Positions 34,633 to 46,917 of a DNA stretch of 64,000 nucleotides are shown here, in pieces (the first letter of the stretch is position 1; every line of letters starts with the position of its first letter). The stretch lies in the NCBI GenBank assembly GCA_037903475.1, contig JBAJFG010000006.1, positions 1,271,501 through 1,335,500 of the forward strand, given 5' to 3'. The DNA comes from Ancylostoma caninum (taxonomy: Eukaryota > Nematoda > Chromadorea > Rhabditida > Ancylostomatidae). The position numbers were made by a program, and so were the translations under genes. Below the pieces are notes generated by a model. The model made no database searches. It was given only the letters and a program-made list of their open reading frames with translations, and was not told the DNA's origin.

Positions 34633-37600
34633 TCAGTGATGAACTGTGCATTTAGAGCAAGTTTGTGTCATCGATTGTGCCGGTAATCGTTCAACTTTTC
34701 GTCCGAGGAGTTTCAAATATGGGATTCTATACTCTTTTTGCACTATAATTACAATTATCCTGAAAATGAGAAAAGTTAGAGTGCTATAAAGTCGTTCTTT
34801 TCTTTTAAGAATTCCAGCTCCATCTTTGCCATCTTTGGATGTTCATTGTCAATGAGGACCAGAAGTCTTATCTTAAGCATATCAGATCAGGAGATCTTTG
34901 AAAGAAAAAACTACTTACTGAGGTGACATAAGCCACGTCTCCCACGCGACAATTGTGAGAAAAAATCGTCCTACCACTGTTTTGGCAAAGACCGCTGTAT
35001 GAAAGCAGGCCAACATCAGAGCGAACAACGTGGAATTCAGGAGCGTCTGAAAATGTTTGGTTCTAGTAATTGCACGAAGAAAAGTTTGAGTAAAACTACA
35101 AGTGAGTGATAAATGTGGCTATTTTCCGTTGGAATCCTGAAAGGTGCGCCTAAAAGTACGATGTCCAGGTAGACGTCCCATCTGGGAACTTTGCAGTTTG
35201 AATTCACAGTAGGAACTCGAAGTAGCCCGCCCCACCTTCATAAGAAAAAGAGGGTTCGATGCGCCAAGTTGCGCTTTTTTCCGTTCCACTGCTAGGGATT
35301 TGTTAAGAATACACCAGTAAAGTTCGCGCCAGGAACTGTAATTAATCAGAACTCCATCCACATAGGACTCGCTCAGACTTTTCATTTTCAACATGGGATT
35401 TTGGGTGTTCTCGTGAAATACTTGTTTTGTCGTTTCAATGATAAGTTTGTACGTTAATAATACGTTTTGCAGTGATTTTTGTGAGGGAACCACCAAAATA
35501 TAATACAAATTGGACCTGATGCAAACAAAACAAGGCCTTTACCTGAAGAAACCACGGTTTTTCCTTTCGCACTCGCCTAGTGCTCATGACTTGCTCCTGA
35601 AAATACACCACTTGGTAAGACAAGAGAATCCGTGAAATAGTTTCTTCATTAGAGGGAAGCTTAAAGGCAGTGTCCAGGAAAAAATATCGATACTCTAAGT
35701 CTGCTATCATTCATTCTACTCGACGAGCTGGTTTCAACTATGTAGGTTTTACCCACAGAAACCTTGAAATTTGGTTTTTAGGAGGTTGAAAGTTACGGAG
35801 TGGACGAGTTGTCCGGTGCGAAATCGAAGCGAAACAATGAGGCTCCTCGAACTCGTGTATTTTGGAAAAACCAACTAATCATTGTTAACCATGATGAACA
35901 AGTTGCAATGTTGCTTTTCTTCGCTGGTATTTTCACCAGTAACAACTTTTTTCCAAAATTCGGGTCCAGTATCGATCGAAACACCTGTAAAATTCAGGGA
36001 TACGTGTCCAACAAGTTGGTACATGTTGATGTGAGAGTCGTTAGCAGCACTAGAGAATGAGGAGGGATATTTCTTGACAATCTTAGCTAAGACCTAATAT
36101 GTTTTCACGAAATCCTCGAAGGGGCGGAGCGGGCACTGGATCGGCTTTTGGTACTAATAGTGAAGATTCTGCCTGGAGACTGCCTTTAAGGTTTTCTTCA
36201 AATAATCAAATAATCAAAATAATAGTGTAGCACTCACCTTGCTGATCCTGTGTAGTGAATACAAAGAATACATATCGAGTGGTATTACGACAGAGAGCAA
36301 AACAGAATTATATACGATATCCACGTAAAAGGACAGGAATTTCCCACATTCAGTGTTTTCAAAATGGAACTCAGCTATAGTGACGTCAAAATTGAAACTG
36401 CAGCCATCTGTAAACCTCATAATTTCTATAGAAGACAACTGACACTGGGACATTTCAGAACATTTCAGACATAACTTGCAGTAACAGAAAAAATGGAAAA
36501 AAATGAACTGGTCAGTAATACGAGGGTAAGTTGAAAAGTTTACGGAATGACCACTGAGTAGTGTTTTCCAAACCTTCCTACGCCACTCTATTGAGAAATC
36601 CTCCTTATGGATTGACTGTGAATATCAGTTCAATGCCCTGAGCTTTTTGTCCGCGGTACGCCCGAGCTGGGGAGCTGGGGAGTCGGTTTGCCACCGCGAG
36701 CATGTGCGGATCAACCGCGGGCATGTACGGATCGGGGCGGGCGTTTGCGTTTTTGAAAGATCAGTATAAGCAGTGCAATGTGACTTTTGACTACAGTGCC
36801 GGCCAAAACTGTATAACTCTTTGGATTTTCCTCCATAACTTCTGGTGAAATAAAGCATGGAAGGAAACCAAAACATCTTTTGTGATATGGACTTCTACTT
36901 GCATCATGACCGACTTAACATTGTAACCAAGAAAGAATGAGCTAAGTTGACAAAAATTGTTACATTGGTTAACTGCTGAAATGAACTCAAGTTTGCTTCG
37001 ATATAATCTGTGTATAGCGAGCGCTATGCTTGGATCAATTATCCAAAAGCACACGTTTTCATCCAAATATGAGTCGATTCTATTACAAGGAGTGTATTTC
37101 TTGTTAAAATTGTGCCTATATAAGCCCTTCTGCTATCTTTTTTAGATACTGCAAAATACCGGATTTTGACCTATGTGAATGAAAAATTCTGATCGAATGA
37201 CTGATTGATATTGGCGGTATGAAGTTGTTCTGAGGAACTCGAAGAAATCCTTCGCAAAGGAAGAAACAAAAGCAGAAAATATTTTGAACTAAATGTGTTG
37301 AGCTTTGTCAGGATCGAGCCAGGGAATAATGTGTGAACTGGACTTGAGTTGTTTTGCTTCCGTTGTCACTCCGGAATTTTTCCAGCCCACCTTCGTAAAG
37401 AAATTTCGAGTCAATAGAGGTAGAATTTAATAATTCAAAAAAAATGTCCACCGGTTGAGCTGCTCTGACCAGTGTTCTTATAATAATTTTGGGGCCCTCA
37501 TGATTTTTTAGATCTATAGGTGTTGATCATGGTTTGGTAATGTACTTGCCGCAATGTGAGATTTTCGATGCGCCCTTCAGAGATCTGCCTAATACAGCAC

Positions 37601-40600
37601 TCAAGGAAATTTTCACTTTTCAAATTTTAATCGCATTCTCACACACGGAATCCACAGCTATCTACGGAGATATCATCCATGATCACAATTTTTTGATACA
37701 AGGAAGCGGCTAAACGATGCGCCAGTCAACGCAGGCTTGGTCACTCACACAAGCGTGTGTGGCTCTTGCGTGACAAGATCCACAAACTTCCCTACCCCAC
37801 GCATTCAAAGGCACACAAAGCAGCACTTGTATCTCTCGGACTTCTACTATAACTTAGGCAATTCCATCACTGAATAAGAGTCTCACATCCCTTAAAGTCG
37901 CGAAATATGACGAAATCTCGAACACGGAAATTTCCGTGGGTGTTTCCTTGTAAAGATTTTTCTCTAGAAAACTCGTGATCTAATCACTTGACTATTCAGC
38001 TCGATTTAGCTCGCTGAACACAGCCGGTTTTTCGTTGAACAAAACTCGTTACTGAAACAAATTTTAACGAAGCGTAGGCTTAACAGCTCATTGATTCGGC
38101 TTCAGTGGTTCAGCGCTTCAACAGTGACTCACCGATGAGGAGTACGATGCTTGACGAGAAAGCCAGCAACCATGTTACGATAATGATCATAATCGTGTTG
38201 GACTTGGTGAAAACCTTGGCATAGATGAAGGGAAAGCGCACAGACATCATTCGGTTTAGGCTCATAGTAATAGATGTGTACAGGCTTGAGAACTGCAGAG
38301 CCAGTGCAGTGTAGCCGATCAAATGTGGTGGCACCCATCCGCCGCTGAAGAGAATCACATGAATTTCTCGTCTACCTGTCTCGAACTTTTGATGCGGACA
38401 AGCAAGAGAAAGTATAGGTCGTTTTCATGTTTGAGGTAACAGCGGATTCTAAATCTCGTCGATACGCTGGATCCAGTGGTTTACATAAAGTGTACATAAA
38501 ATCTTATAAAGTGGTCTTTAAACTAGTTTTTCAAACGTTTCTCGGGAGGGATTTAGAATGGCTTGTCGAGCCGAGAACCCGTTGATCCTATCGATCGGAT
38601 ACGCCAAAACGTGTTGGCCAACGCCGCAGCTTCCGTGAACTGCACTTTTGAATCCACCAAAAATTTCACTTTTGTCACTTTGGGATTTTTGTCACTTCTA
38701 TGCGTTTTTTAATAGTACATCATTGGATTCAGCGTGACAAGTAGATTTAGAATCCGTTGATATGAACAACCTACGAAGCGAGGTGACACACTGCCTTTGA
38801 GCCTCATCACTAGTTAAAAATTCTAACTGTTAACCAACATTGGAAAAAGAGCCCACATGACCAGTCCTGAAGAGATGCACATTATAACGACGACGAGCTG
38901 AGCTGTTGCATGGATAATAGCATGCGAGAGATTGAAGTATTTGAAGAGGAATATGTTGTTCAACCGCAGGATTTCACGAATCTCTATCACGCACATAGTG
39001 AATCCGATGGCCCCCATCTAAACAGGCAGAGATCAAAATGCAAGGATTTCTGTTTCCATATATACAAACTAGGTTGGTGCAAAAATAATGCGCGTTTTTC
39101 GTTGCTTCATCTTCGGTGCAGGAAACTTCCGGTGTTTCTTATCATCGGTATGAGAAGTTGCACATGGTTCTGTAGCAAATTTCATGGCCTTTTCAAATAC
39201 CTTATGCATTTTGAGCGGAGTTCATGTTTTTGGTGAATTTTTATTTGTGGAACGAAAGTTGCCGAAACAAGTTTTTTGCCAAACTCACTTCAGCGAGCTA
39301 AAACTCGCCGGCATAGCAGCAGGAACTGCTCGAAATACCACCGTAGTTTTGACGAAGGGAGTGTGAGCGAATGCATTCCGCCGAGCTGCTTCCGGATTTT
39401 TCGGCTTGGTGTGCCTTGCTTCGAAAGTAAGGAATGTCGCATAGGTCTTCCTGGAGTTTGCGATCCCCAACTGATGAAAATTATCAAGACGCACCCATTC
39501 GAAACAACATATTTGGTTTCGCAGAACCTCGCCGGTGATTGTCGTCAGACCATTCCCCCCAATAAGAATGGGAGGATGAAAAAGCTCGACGAGTCGATGT
39601 CGCGTATACTGAACGTGTACCACATTGATCCTCATTGAGAGGTCTGCTTCGCGCATCTTTAGTGGAAGAATTGCGACCGAACAGTCGGTCGCTTAGTAAT
39701 TAAATGTGAAATATAGACCCTCTTCGGCAAAATGAAGTGCCTTGACCAACAGCTGGACGAGGAACATGCACCGAAACGCTCCCAGAAACCGAAGCAACAC
39801 CAAAATTAGGTCACGGCGATTTTGTGGTGACCTGCTGCGAAAATTGCTCACTGCAGCTCATTCATTCTTCCTAATCTGGTAAGTGGTTTCAAGACGTAAA
39901 TGGAATAAATTAGAAGCTTCACTGAGTGACCCCAGCGTTGCTCAATAGAATGGATTCTTCACTCCTACACGGCCGGCACCGTCCAGGCACACCCTGCACG
40001 ACAGATTCTTCACAGGTTCGAGCAACTGAGCTAGGAAGCTCGGACTTCTACATCATAATCAGCAAACTTCTCGCTTACCGACTACCACTGCGTCGAGAAC
40101 CTGGACGACTTCTTCCGGGAGAATTTTCTCGAAGACTAAAGTGATACCAAAACTGCCCTCCGGAAGTTCGTCGATTCTAGAAGGTCCTATCAGAAATGCA
40201 CGGTAGTCGGAGAACATCTATCTTATTGCTAAACATTTGCGGATTACAATAGTTCCAAGCTTTTTGAAAAAGATCGATTTTGGAAGGAGTTATGATGTTC
40301 GGAATCAAAGGCATGAAAGCGCGCATTATTTTTGCACCAACCTAATATGTACAAACTGTACAAACTATATGCAAACTATACACCGTATACAAACAAGCAA
40401 TCTTTTTTTTCAATTTCAATAATCAATTTTTCTTCGTAGAGACACAACTCCACAGTACAAATGTAATACATATTACTAGTAATAGTGAGAACATTCAGTC
40501 ATCGTGCCAGAACCATCTTCAAAGGATAATCGATGGCATTACTCACCACGAACAGGAATAATCCAAGGAAGAGACCAGTGTTACCGATAAATCCTTGCAT
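34633..40600 (-). CDS. Serpentine chemoreceptor, class X (srx), proximal copy
   Basis: Nematode 7TM chemoreceptor of the Srx family. Seven minus-strand exons: 40600-40547, 39017-38857, 38344-38133, 36407-36238, 35596-35543, 35046-34919, 34759-34633. They join in frame to 301 aa, a normal srx length. Srx signatures: GNTGLFLGLFLFV...GFTMCVIEI in TM1, HATAQLVVVIMCISS in TM2, WVPPHLIGYTALALQFSSLY, then N102-R103 ending TM3 with P110, Y113 and F117 (NRMMSVRFPFIYAKVF), TM4 MIIIVTWLLAFSSSIVLLIG, extracellular Cys145 and Cys163 around SFNFD...NTEC, TM5 ending PLDMYSLYSLHRISK, and the pre-TM6 RRVRKEKPWFLQ. The ATG follows a TTTCAG acceptor by 8 bp, suggesting trans-splicing or a missed 5' exon. Intron 1 contains a mariner, intron 4 a TTAA-flanked element. 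Its tandem partner is 52083-57944; it is probably functional. Confidence 0.9.
35661..36189. repeat. TTAA-flanked MITE in srx intron 4
   Basis: It begins TTAAAGGCAGTGTCCAGG and ends with the inverse CCTGGAGACTGCCTTTAA, about 530 bp overall. TTAA is found at both boundaries. The interior has an open stretch without family resemblance and no transposase motif. The terminal AGGCAG is shared with the other TTAAAGGCA elements of the window, but the interior differs. Confidence 0.7.
36526..36830. repeat. Fragments with mariner/Tc1-like ends
   Basis: At 36526 there is ACGAGGGTAAGTTGAAAAGT followed by TTACGGAATGACC, resembling the end of irritans-type mariners; a similar word occurs at 62405. At about 36793, TA-CAGTGCCGGCCAAAACTG looks like a Tc1-type terminus with its TA. 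No partner end is found for either, so these are called as solitary ends only. Confidence 0.3.
39070..40345 (+). mobile_element. Mariner element, decayed, with intact inverted termini
   Basis: The left end TAGGTTGGTGCAAAAATAAT GCGCG and right end (its inverse, CGCGCATTATTTTTGCACC AACCTA) match over about 25 bp without mismatch. The length of ~1.28 kb is the full size of a mariner. Transposase remnants appear in several frames: MKKLDE (from the KKLDEW motif), GRHRPGTP... at the place of DNARPH, and TDYHCVENLDDFFRENFLED resembling the SDYH..F..L..FL region, all with stops and frameshifts. The terminal TTGGTGCAAAAATAAT is typical of cecropia-group mariners, the group to which the described hookworm element bandit belongs. 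It lies in intron 1 of the proximal srx gene and cannot make transposase. Confidence 0.8.
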
Positions 40601-41337
40601 ATGATGCTCCTGAAAGTGATACAGCAGGTAAGTTGAGCTATACAATGCTTTTTACTTATATATTTCATCAATGAGATACAATAAAATGTACATGTTGAAT
40701 TGTAGGAGAAGTATGTAGTCGCAAGATACGTAAAGCGAGAGCACTAGAATTTTCGTTGTCTCAAAAAGAACTTGTACATTTCGTACATTTCCTAGGGCAG
40801 TACATATCATTTGAGATGCAAAAAATAAAGCACTTTTGTTGAGAACTTATTGCAAAGAGTTAAAAATAGTTCAATTCTTGACATATGTATGAGAAAAAAT
40901 ACTTTCAATTTCCCCTTAAGCAACATACAAAGTAGGCACATTCTCAAATCACTAGACGTATGGCAGCTGAAACGAGGTAGATTGAAGTCGTCATTCCTGA
41001 AACAGTAAGCGGATAAAATGCCAAAGGGGCGTGACCTTTTCTCAGTTGGCATAAGCTTCCAAGGTGAAGAAAAACTAAGAATTAGCTTTTTTTCTGTTTT
41101 TCAAGTATCGTCATGAATACTTAGCTTTAATCGGTTCAGATATCGTTAACCACTTGAGGAGATTTTTGGTCTTGTTAAGAGTGACCAACAGTGCATTCAA
41201 CCATCTTAGTAAGCTAAACCGGAAAGGAATAAGCTTAATGACTGCAATTCTCAAGGGGATTCCGTGAATAGCAAGTAATACGATAATGAGATAACTAAGG
41301 CAGTGACTATCACAGCATAGTTAGGCCTATTGCTTAC

Positions 41338-43487
41338 TATCAGGTTGGTGAGAAATTAATTAGCGTTTTTGAGTATTCACAAATAATCGCTTCTCTCCTG
41401 TGGAATTTGAGCCATTTCAAGTAAACCTGTGTACCCTTCTGAAAGGGCTTTATCTCCTCTTTCGAAAACCACTTGAATATTCTGGCCAGATCTTTTCAGT
41501 AGCTTTTTGTGGAGTTGCGAAGAAATGATGAGCCGACGCGATTTTCGTGTGGTCATGGTTAATGAATTCAAACTCGACCACCCCAAAACACGCAGGTGTT
41601 GCATTTGTTCAGGCTCAGAGTCGCCTTCCCAATGGCCAGTTAGCTGGGGTTCGCGAAGTTCTCTTCCTACGATTTCAAACTCAAATGCTACCATGGTTGT
41701 GGTCGGGATGTCGCTTGAAGATCAGGCGTTGAGGACAGCCGTGGAACCTAAACCGAATATTACCATCCGACGACGAAAGCAAGGAAGGATGCTCACTATA
41801 CTACAGTTTCAAAACATCAGACTCCAGTTAATTGGGTAAGAGAGACGCAAACGTGAACACCACAGGATCTGACTGATGACCAGCTTTTCACCTGGCTTGA
41901 CTTCCTTTCTAAATTAATTTTTCGTCCCAACACACTCACTCATTTCTAGATGAAATAATTACCGAGATGAAGCTTGGTTTATGTACAATAACATGAAATG
42001 CGATTAGAGACGGTTAGAGGCATTCTTCCATTTCTAAGTTTTCCTAAACCATTTTCTTTAGGGAGATTGTGTCAGGAGTTTGGTAGTGCTGCAAGAGTGT
42101 GACTGACTGCAGCCTTCTCAAACCTAGTCAAGCATTGATACGAGAGTGTAGTATTGTAAATCGAGTTGATCTCCGAAGATCTGCTATAGGTGTAGGCACT
42201 GACTAGCACAATCAGGGGTGGTAGTAAACCTACTGAAACTGTCAGTTAACGAAGAACATTAACTGGCAGCTAACTCCCAGCTTACGGGGAACTGCGGGAG
42301 TGTAATGTAAGCTTCATTGGCCCGAACATGGTTCTCTAAGTACGATGCGTAAAAACTATGACGAAACAGGGAAAATACTTGCAGGTAAACTCACAGTTCG
42401 AAATCGAACTATGAGCTCACCGTCACGTCGAACTTGCTCCCAGTATGAAACGACGAGGACGCGGTGAGCGAAAGAGTGTGCGGCGCGCGAGGCGCAGACG
42501 GCGATCTCGTCGTTTCACGAAAAAGTCCTCCAGAGGACTTTTTGCTCATGGTTTGAGTTCATCGTTGTAGCCAGTCGAGCGTGCACTGACTCCTTTTTAG
42601 TGAAGACACATTTCCGGGTACACCCAGCTGATCGATGTTCCCACTGTCTCGATCACCATGATCTTCCGTCGGAGATCATCGGTGACTCCAATCTCCTCAT
42701 GGCTGATTCCGACAGCTGAGCCCTACTCCTTCCTAAATTGAATCCCACATATTTTATGGGCTTGGAACTACATCTTTGAGCTTAATGCATCAAAGTTAGG
42801 TTATGCGGGAAGAGATTCACTGGCCGATGAGGGTATAATGATCACATAAGGTCCCGTTTGCACTCGAAGCCCTGGTTCAGAGGTATGACGGCATACTCCG
42901 AAGACAACGAGTATTCCATTTGTGAAGGTTCGAAACCTCTAAGAATTTGAAGGTTTTGCAAGAGCCTCATCATCCAAAGACCACAGTTGTCAGTTAGCTC
43001 CTAGCTAGTTCATAGTTACAAACCAGAGCTGAAGTTCCCGCGACCTTCTACTCATCGTTTCGCCGCCGTTCCAGGAGGTTTACTACCACCCCAGGTTTTT
43101 CCTGCTCCAAGGTAGCGCTGAGCCTCTCACTCAAAAATTCACCCGGCAAAAAGTGGAACAGCAAGGCATCAAGATTCGCATTCATCCTCCTTATTCCCAG
43201 ACCTTTTTGACACTGGATATCACTTTTCTGAGTCCCAGATGCAAACCTGCGATAGCAGCAGATTTCTGATCTGGAGCATGCTGAAATCGCTCTCCAAAAG
43301 TTTGTGAATTATCGCTATATCAGCTTTTGTTGTAAAGGCATGGAATATCTAATAAATTGTTGGGAAGGATCCGTCGAATTGAACGGGTGCTCAATTGCTT
43401 AGCGATGTGGTGATTGAGCGGAGTTATAACACATTGAACTGAACTGTTCGTTTCGGCAATTAATTTCGTACCAACCTGATACACAGC
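41338..43487 (+). mobile_element. Mariner-like relic split by a nested TIR element
   Basis: The left end TATCAGGTTGGTGAGAAATT (AATTAGCG) and right end (inverse, GGCAATTAATTTCGTACCAA CCTGATA) form ~28-bp imperfect termini. Decayed transposase is visible: NEFKLDHPK and MSLEDQALRTAVE-like text (from FEFKLGH and SLEDEPRSGRPS) near 41560-41760, and TRQKVEQQGIKIRIHPPYS near 43140-43210. Stops and frameshifts are many. The total of 2.15 kb exceeds a mariner by about 0.88 kb, accounted for by the insertion at 42215-43092. It lies about 0.7 kb upstream of the proximal srx gene. Confidence 0.65.
42215..43092. repeat. TIR element nested in the mariner relic
   Basis: It starts GGGGTGGTAGTAAACCTAC and ends with the inverse GAGGTTTACTACCACCCC, about 880 bp. 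No transposase motif is found. Around 42400-42560 there is a further inner palindrome (AACTATGAGCTCACCG ... GCTCATGGTTTGAG). Its position splits the decayed mariner, so it inserted later. Confidence 0.6.
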
Positions 43488-44224
43488 GACGCTGTCGCTG
43501 CGACCGTTCATCACCAAAAGTTTTCACACAACTGCTCCCATGCTAACAAGTTAATCCATAACGTTTTATTCGCATCATTTCCATTCATTTCCTTCACCGC
43601 GACAGTGTCGCTGTGAAGTACGCCATGGGCGTAAGACACATCTGCTTGCGTGTCTACTGGTAATCGCTCATATCTCACGATCCACGGTGCAAACACACAT
43701 GAAACCTACATATACCGCTCGACCCAGAATTGTGCCCTCCAATGCAATGCCACCGTACCCCGCGTAAATGACAACCTCTCTTTTTGTTGTCTTTCTCTAC
43801 TGCTGGCAAAAAAGACAGAAAAAAACTAAATTTTTGCTGTACGAGTCGGGTCTTTGTTGATGGCCAGCCGATCATTTGGAGGAGCCACCAGACGCAAGGC
43901 ACTTGCACTGCGGCACGTTCAGTTTTGGAAAAGAGGCAAATACTGTCTTTGGCAAAAAGTCAAAGTGCAGCCGCTGTGTGTACTGCTATGATAGTCGGAG
44001 CTTTTGTGAGAAGATGAAGCAGTTACCAAGAGATGCACAATAAGATATTGCTGCGCAATACGCAGCTGCGAGAAAAGGGAAAAGTGTTCCGACTCGCTTT
44101 TGGCAAGTCTCGCAATAGTGGGCTCCAAAGGCTATGTCTGAAGTCTAAGATTACGTCAGTACCAGGGTCTTGCAAATAGGGCAAGCGCGAAGCTAGCCGA
44201 AGACGAGTCGCAGCACTTACCTTT

Positions 44225-44463
44225 ATACATAGGCATTTGTACTAAATGCTTACGTTCGACGTGCGTGCCTGTTTGATGAAAAATGGGCCCAGTCGCGGCG
44301 TCGGCGCAGCTCAGAGCGCCGATGAAACGCACGCTTTCGCAGCAGAAGTGCACCATTTTCAAGCAATGCCTGCATGCTGCGGTATCCGGCCTTCGTGAAA
44401 AATCTTTCGGAAACAGATGAGTGCGTCTGACGTGCAACTGGTATAAATTGTCTTTATAAGCTG
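44225..44463. repeat. Palindromic MITE, family 1, diverged copy 3
   Basis: It shares GGGCCCAGTCGCGGCG, CGCAGCTCAGAGCG, GCCTTCGTGAAAAATC and the right end GTATAAATTGTC with 241-493. The left end is poorly preserved. Confidence 0.5.
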
Positions 44464-45419
44464 CAAAAATGTGCGTGTACTTTCTACTTGTACGTGCATC
44501 TGTATGCATGTTGACCGGCCTACGTGAAAAATCTTCCTCAATTTGTACGCTCCGAGTAGAAATCCCAGAAACAACCAACATTAGATCTTAACCATTTGGT
44601 TTGCTGACAATGGATGAAATAAGATCGTTTTATAGTGCTGGAACGTTGACTGTCCGATAGAAATGTACTGAGGGGAATGATTTTTCATTATTAGTAATTC
44701 ACCTCCTCATGAGGTGCAATGCCCGTAGGCCGTTATATGAACGCTGGTTTTCTAAAAAAATTCAATTTTGCACACGCATCACTGGAGACCAGTGCTCCTC
44801 ATTAGTCACTAACGAGCAAGAACCTCTTTCTTTTCTCTATAATCGAAAAGATCAAAGTGAAAACTGCTGTGCAACGCGCTGATGTTGAATGCACAGGCTG
44901 AAGATTTGCATGGTAGACTGCAATCATCAAGAGCAGACTGTAGGGCAGGAACTATTAGAGGCTACGGATAAAATAATGGGTTTGTAGGGGTTTCCCAGGG
45001 AACAAAAATACGAAATCACTTCATTTTTGTGAAAATTTGTGCACTTCGCTATTTAGAGGACACAAAAGGCACTTTTTCTTGGAAAACCTGTAAAATTTGT
45101 AGGCTTGTTGTTGAAGTGGTACAGGTCTAGACGCTGTTCCTGAGGTATGAAATAAGTTCTTTCACCAGTCCTCAGGAGGTGCGTCATTGCAAAATCTGAA
45201 AAGGGACGTTGTAGATAGCAGTGAATTTGCATATTTCGCTTAAGGTGCGAAAAATCCAAGTGAAGCGACCAAAGCTCGGATTCTCAAGTTCCCACAGATT
45301 GTGACTGCTGCGAAACGGCTACCCGCAAGGTTTATTTTCCAGGTTATCTAAAACCTAAGCTTACTGTGTATACCTGTAGCCTCACAAACAACTTCTATGT
45401 ATAGCCTTTCTCAAAAATG

Positions 45420-45506
45420 TCGCCCGCCCGTCAGCCCATCGACGTCACATCACCCATGCATTATCGTACCTGGTGTGACGTGGATAAGATGATGGGCGGT
45501 GCGGCG
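45420..45506. repeat. Short GC-rich foldback
   Basis: GTCGCCCGCCCGTCAGCCCA TC at the left is roughly inverse to GATGGGCGGTGCGGCG at the right. The inner ACGTCACATCACC / GGTGTGACGT words also pair. About 87 bp, no coding meaning. Confidence 0.5.
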
Positions 45507-45654
45507 TAAGGAAAGGATTTCTGAAAAAGACGGTACCTCACATGTGATTCAGTCTGTCTGAGCAAGTATGATACGCAGAATAAGTTTCTCATCATATCAG
45601 AACAGGAAAATGTACTTCCCTAGAACACATCCTCTCAAATAATGAGCTCAACTA

Positions 45655-46850
45655 ATTGAATTTTTTCCAAAGCTTTTGATCGAGTTAGTCATAAGATATT
45701 ACTCTATAAGGTCTCGATTGAAAGAAAATCCGAAAATCTGCGACTGGCTCTCAGATTTTTGGACTAACAGGACATTCCAAGTCAAAATTAATTCCTGTCA
45801 TTCTTCCTGCAGAATTGTCTCGAGTGGTGTCCCGCAAGGGGGAGTTCTGTCGCCTGTTCTGTTTGCTCTCTATACTGCAGATCTACCGCAGTCCTTGGAA
45901 GAAAAAGGTGTCACTTGCAAACAGTTTGCTTATGATATTAAAATTTGCAACAGAATTGACACCGATGTTCAGCTTTGTCAAGTTTAGAATGCTATAGACC
46001 AGATCTCACAGTGGTCATTAAAATGGAAGCTTCCTTTAAACTGTACACATGCGTTTAGGTAATTCTGCTCTTCTTAATAGATATATTATTCAAGTCATAT
46101 GATAGAAAGTGTCAATAAAGTTGTTGATCTAGGCTTTCGATGTGACAACAAATTGGGCTTCTCTGATCATTACAGATTTCTCTGTAGAAAGGAGGTAACC
46201 TACACATAGCAGATCTTCAAAGGACTCTGTTTCAAAGACAAATATGTACTTTTGAAAGCTTATAAGTCACACGTGAGACCCATATTTGAATTTGGCTCAG
46301 TAGTCTTCTGCTCATATAGAAAAAAGGAATTACGTATGTTGGAAAAAGTTCAAAATAACTTCACCAGGAAAATAATGATCAGATGTGGAAGGTATCATCA
46401 CTCAAACGTTCCGGTTGCTAAGATAAGGAATTCACGATGCAAAATTCATACCCTTGAATCGCGAAGAAGGGCAAGAGATGTTTGTACTGTCTATAAAATT
46501 CTAAGTGGCATGGTGAAGATCGATAAGATGAAGTTTTATAAGATACTTCATCAAAAACAAGAGGTGGTTCGGAGAAAATTTCTTATGCAGGTCCAAGAAC
46601 AACTGCTAGACGGGAAAGTTTCACATGCCGGGCAGGATGTTATTATCTGACCTTACGATATAAAACTACTCCCACCTCTCTGAAGTACTTTTCTTTCAAA
46701 CGATGGGTCTCCAAAAAGCTTTTGTGTCACTAGTGCAATGAGTTTATTTCTGTATGCTTTACTCGATGTTACTTGATTAGGTCATGTCATGTCATGATTA
46801 GGTCATGTCATGTCATTGTCTTTTTCACGCCTACCTTAAGTAGCTTAATA

Positions 46851-46917
<67 letters not shown>
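45655..46917 (+). mobile_element. CR1-like LINE, 5'-truncated and mutated
   Basis: Reverse transcriptase text: FSKAFDRVSHKILLYK (45661-45709), then after a frame change CDWLSDFWTNRTFQVKIN and SSGVPQGGVLSPVLFALYTA, followed by KQFAYDIKIC where the catalytic FADD has become FAYD. After more stops, the C-terminal domain KAYKSHVRPIFEFGSVVFCS and EKVQNNFTRKIM with LESRRRARDVCTVYKILSG is readable (46252-46650). These are CR1/L2-type LINE signatures. The 3' end has a 21-bp duplication (GATTAGGTCATGTCATGTCAT twice, 46776-46818) and then a pure (AAT)22 tract. The lost catalytic Asp and frameshifts make it inactive. Confidence 0.85.
46852..46917 (+). repeat. (AAT)22 microsatellite at the LINE 3' end
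   Basis: Uninterrupted AAT triplets for 66 bp. The position directly after the LINE tail suggests it grew from the element's 3' terminal repeat. Polymorphic in principle. Confidence 0.95.

Noticed and set aside
39276..39656. Long frames on both strands near 39.3-39.6 kb
   Set aside because: They are antisense or shifted frames of the decayed mariner; no independent gene.
43675..44128. Frames on both strands near 43.7-44.1 kb
   Set aside because: No domain is recognised and both strands are open over the same sequence; treated as repeat-derived.
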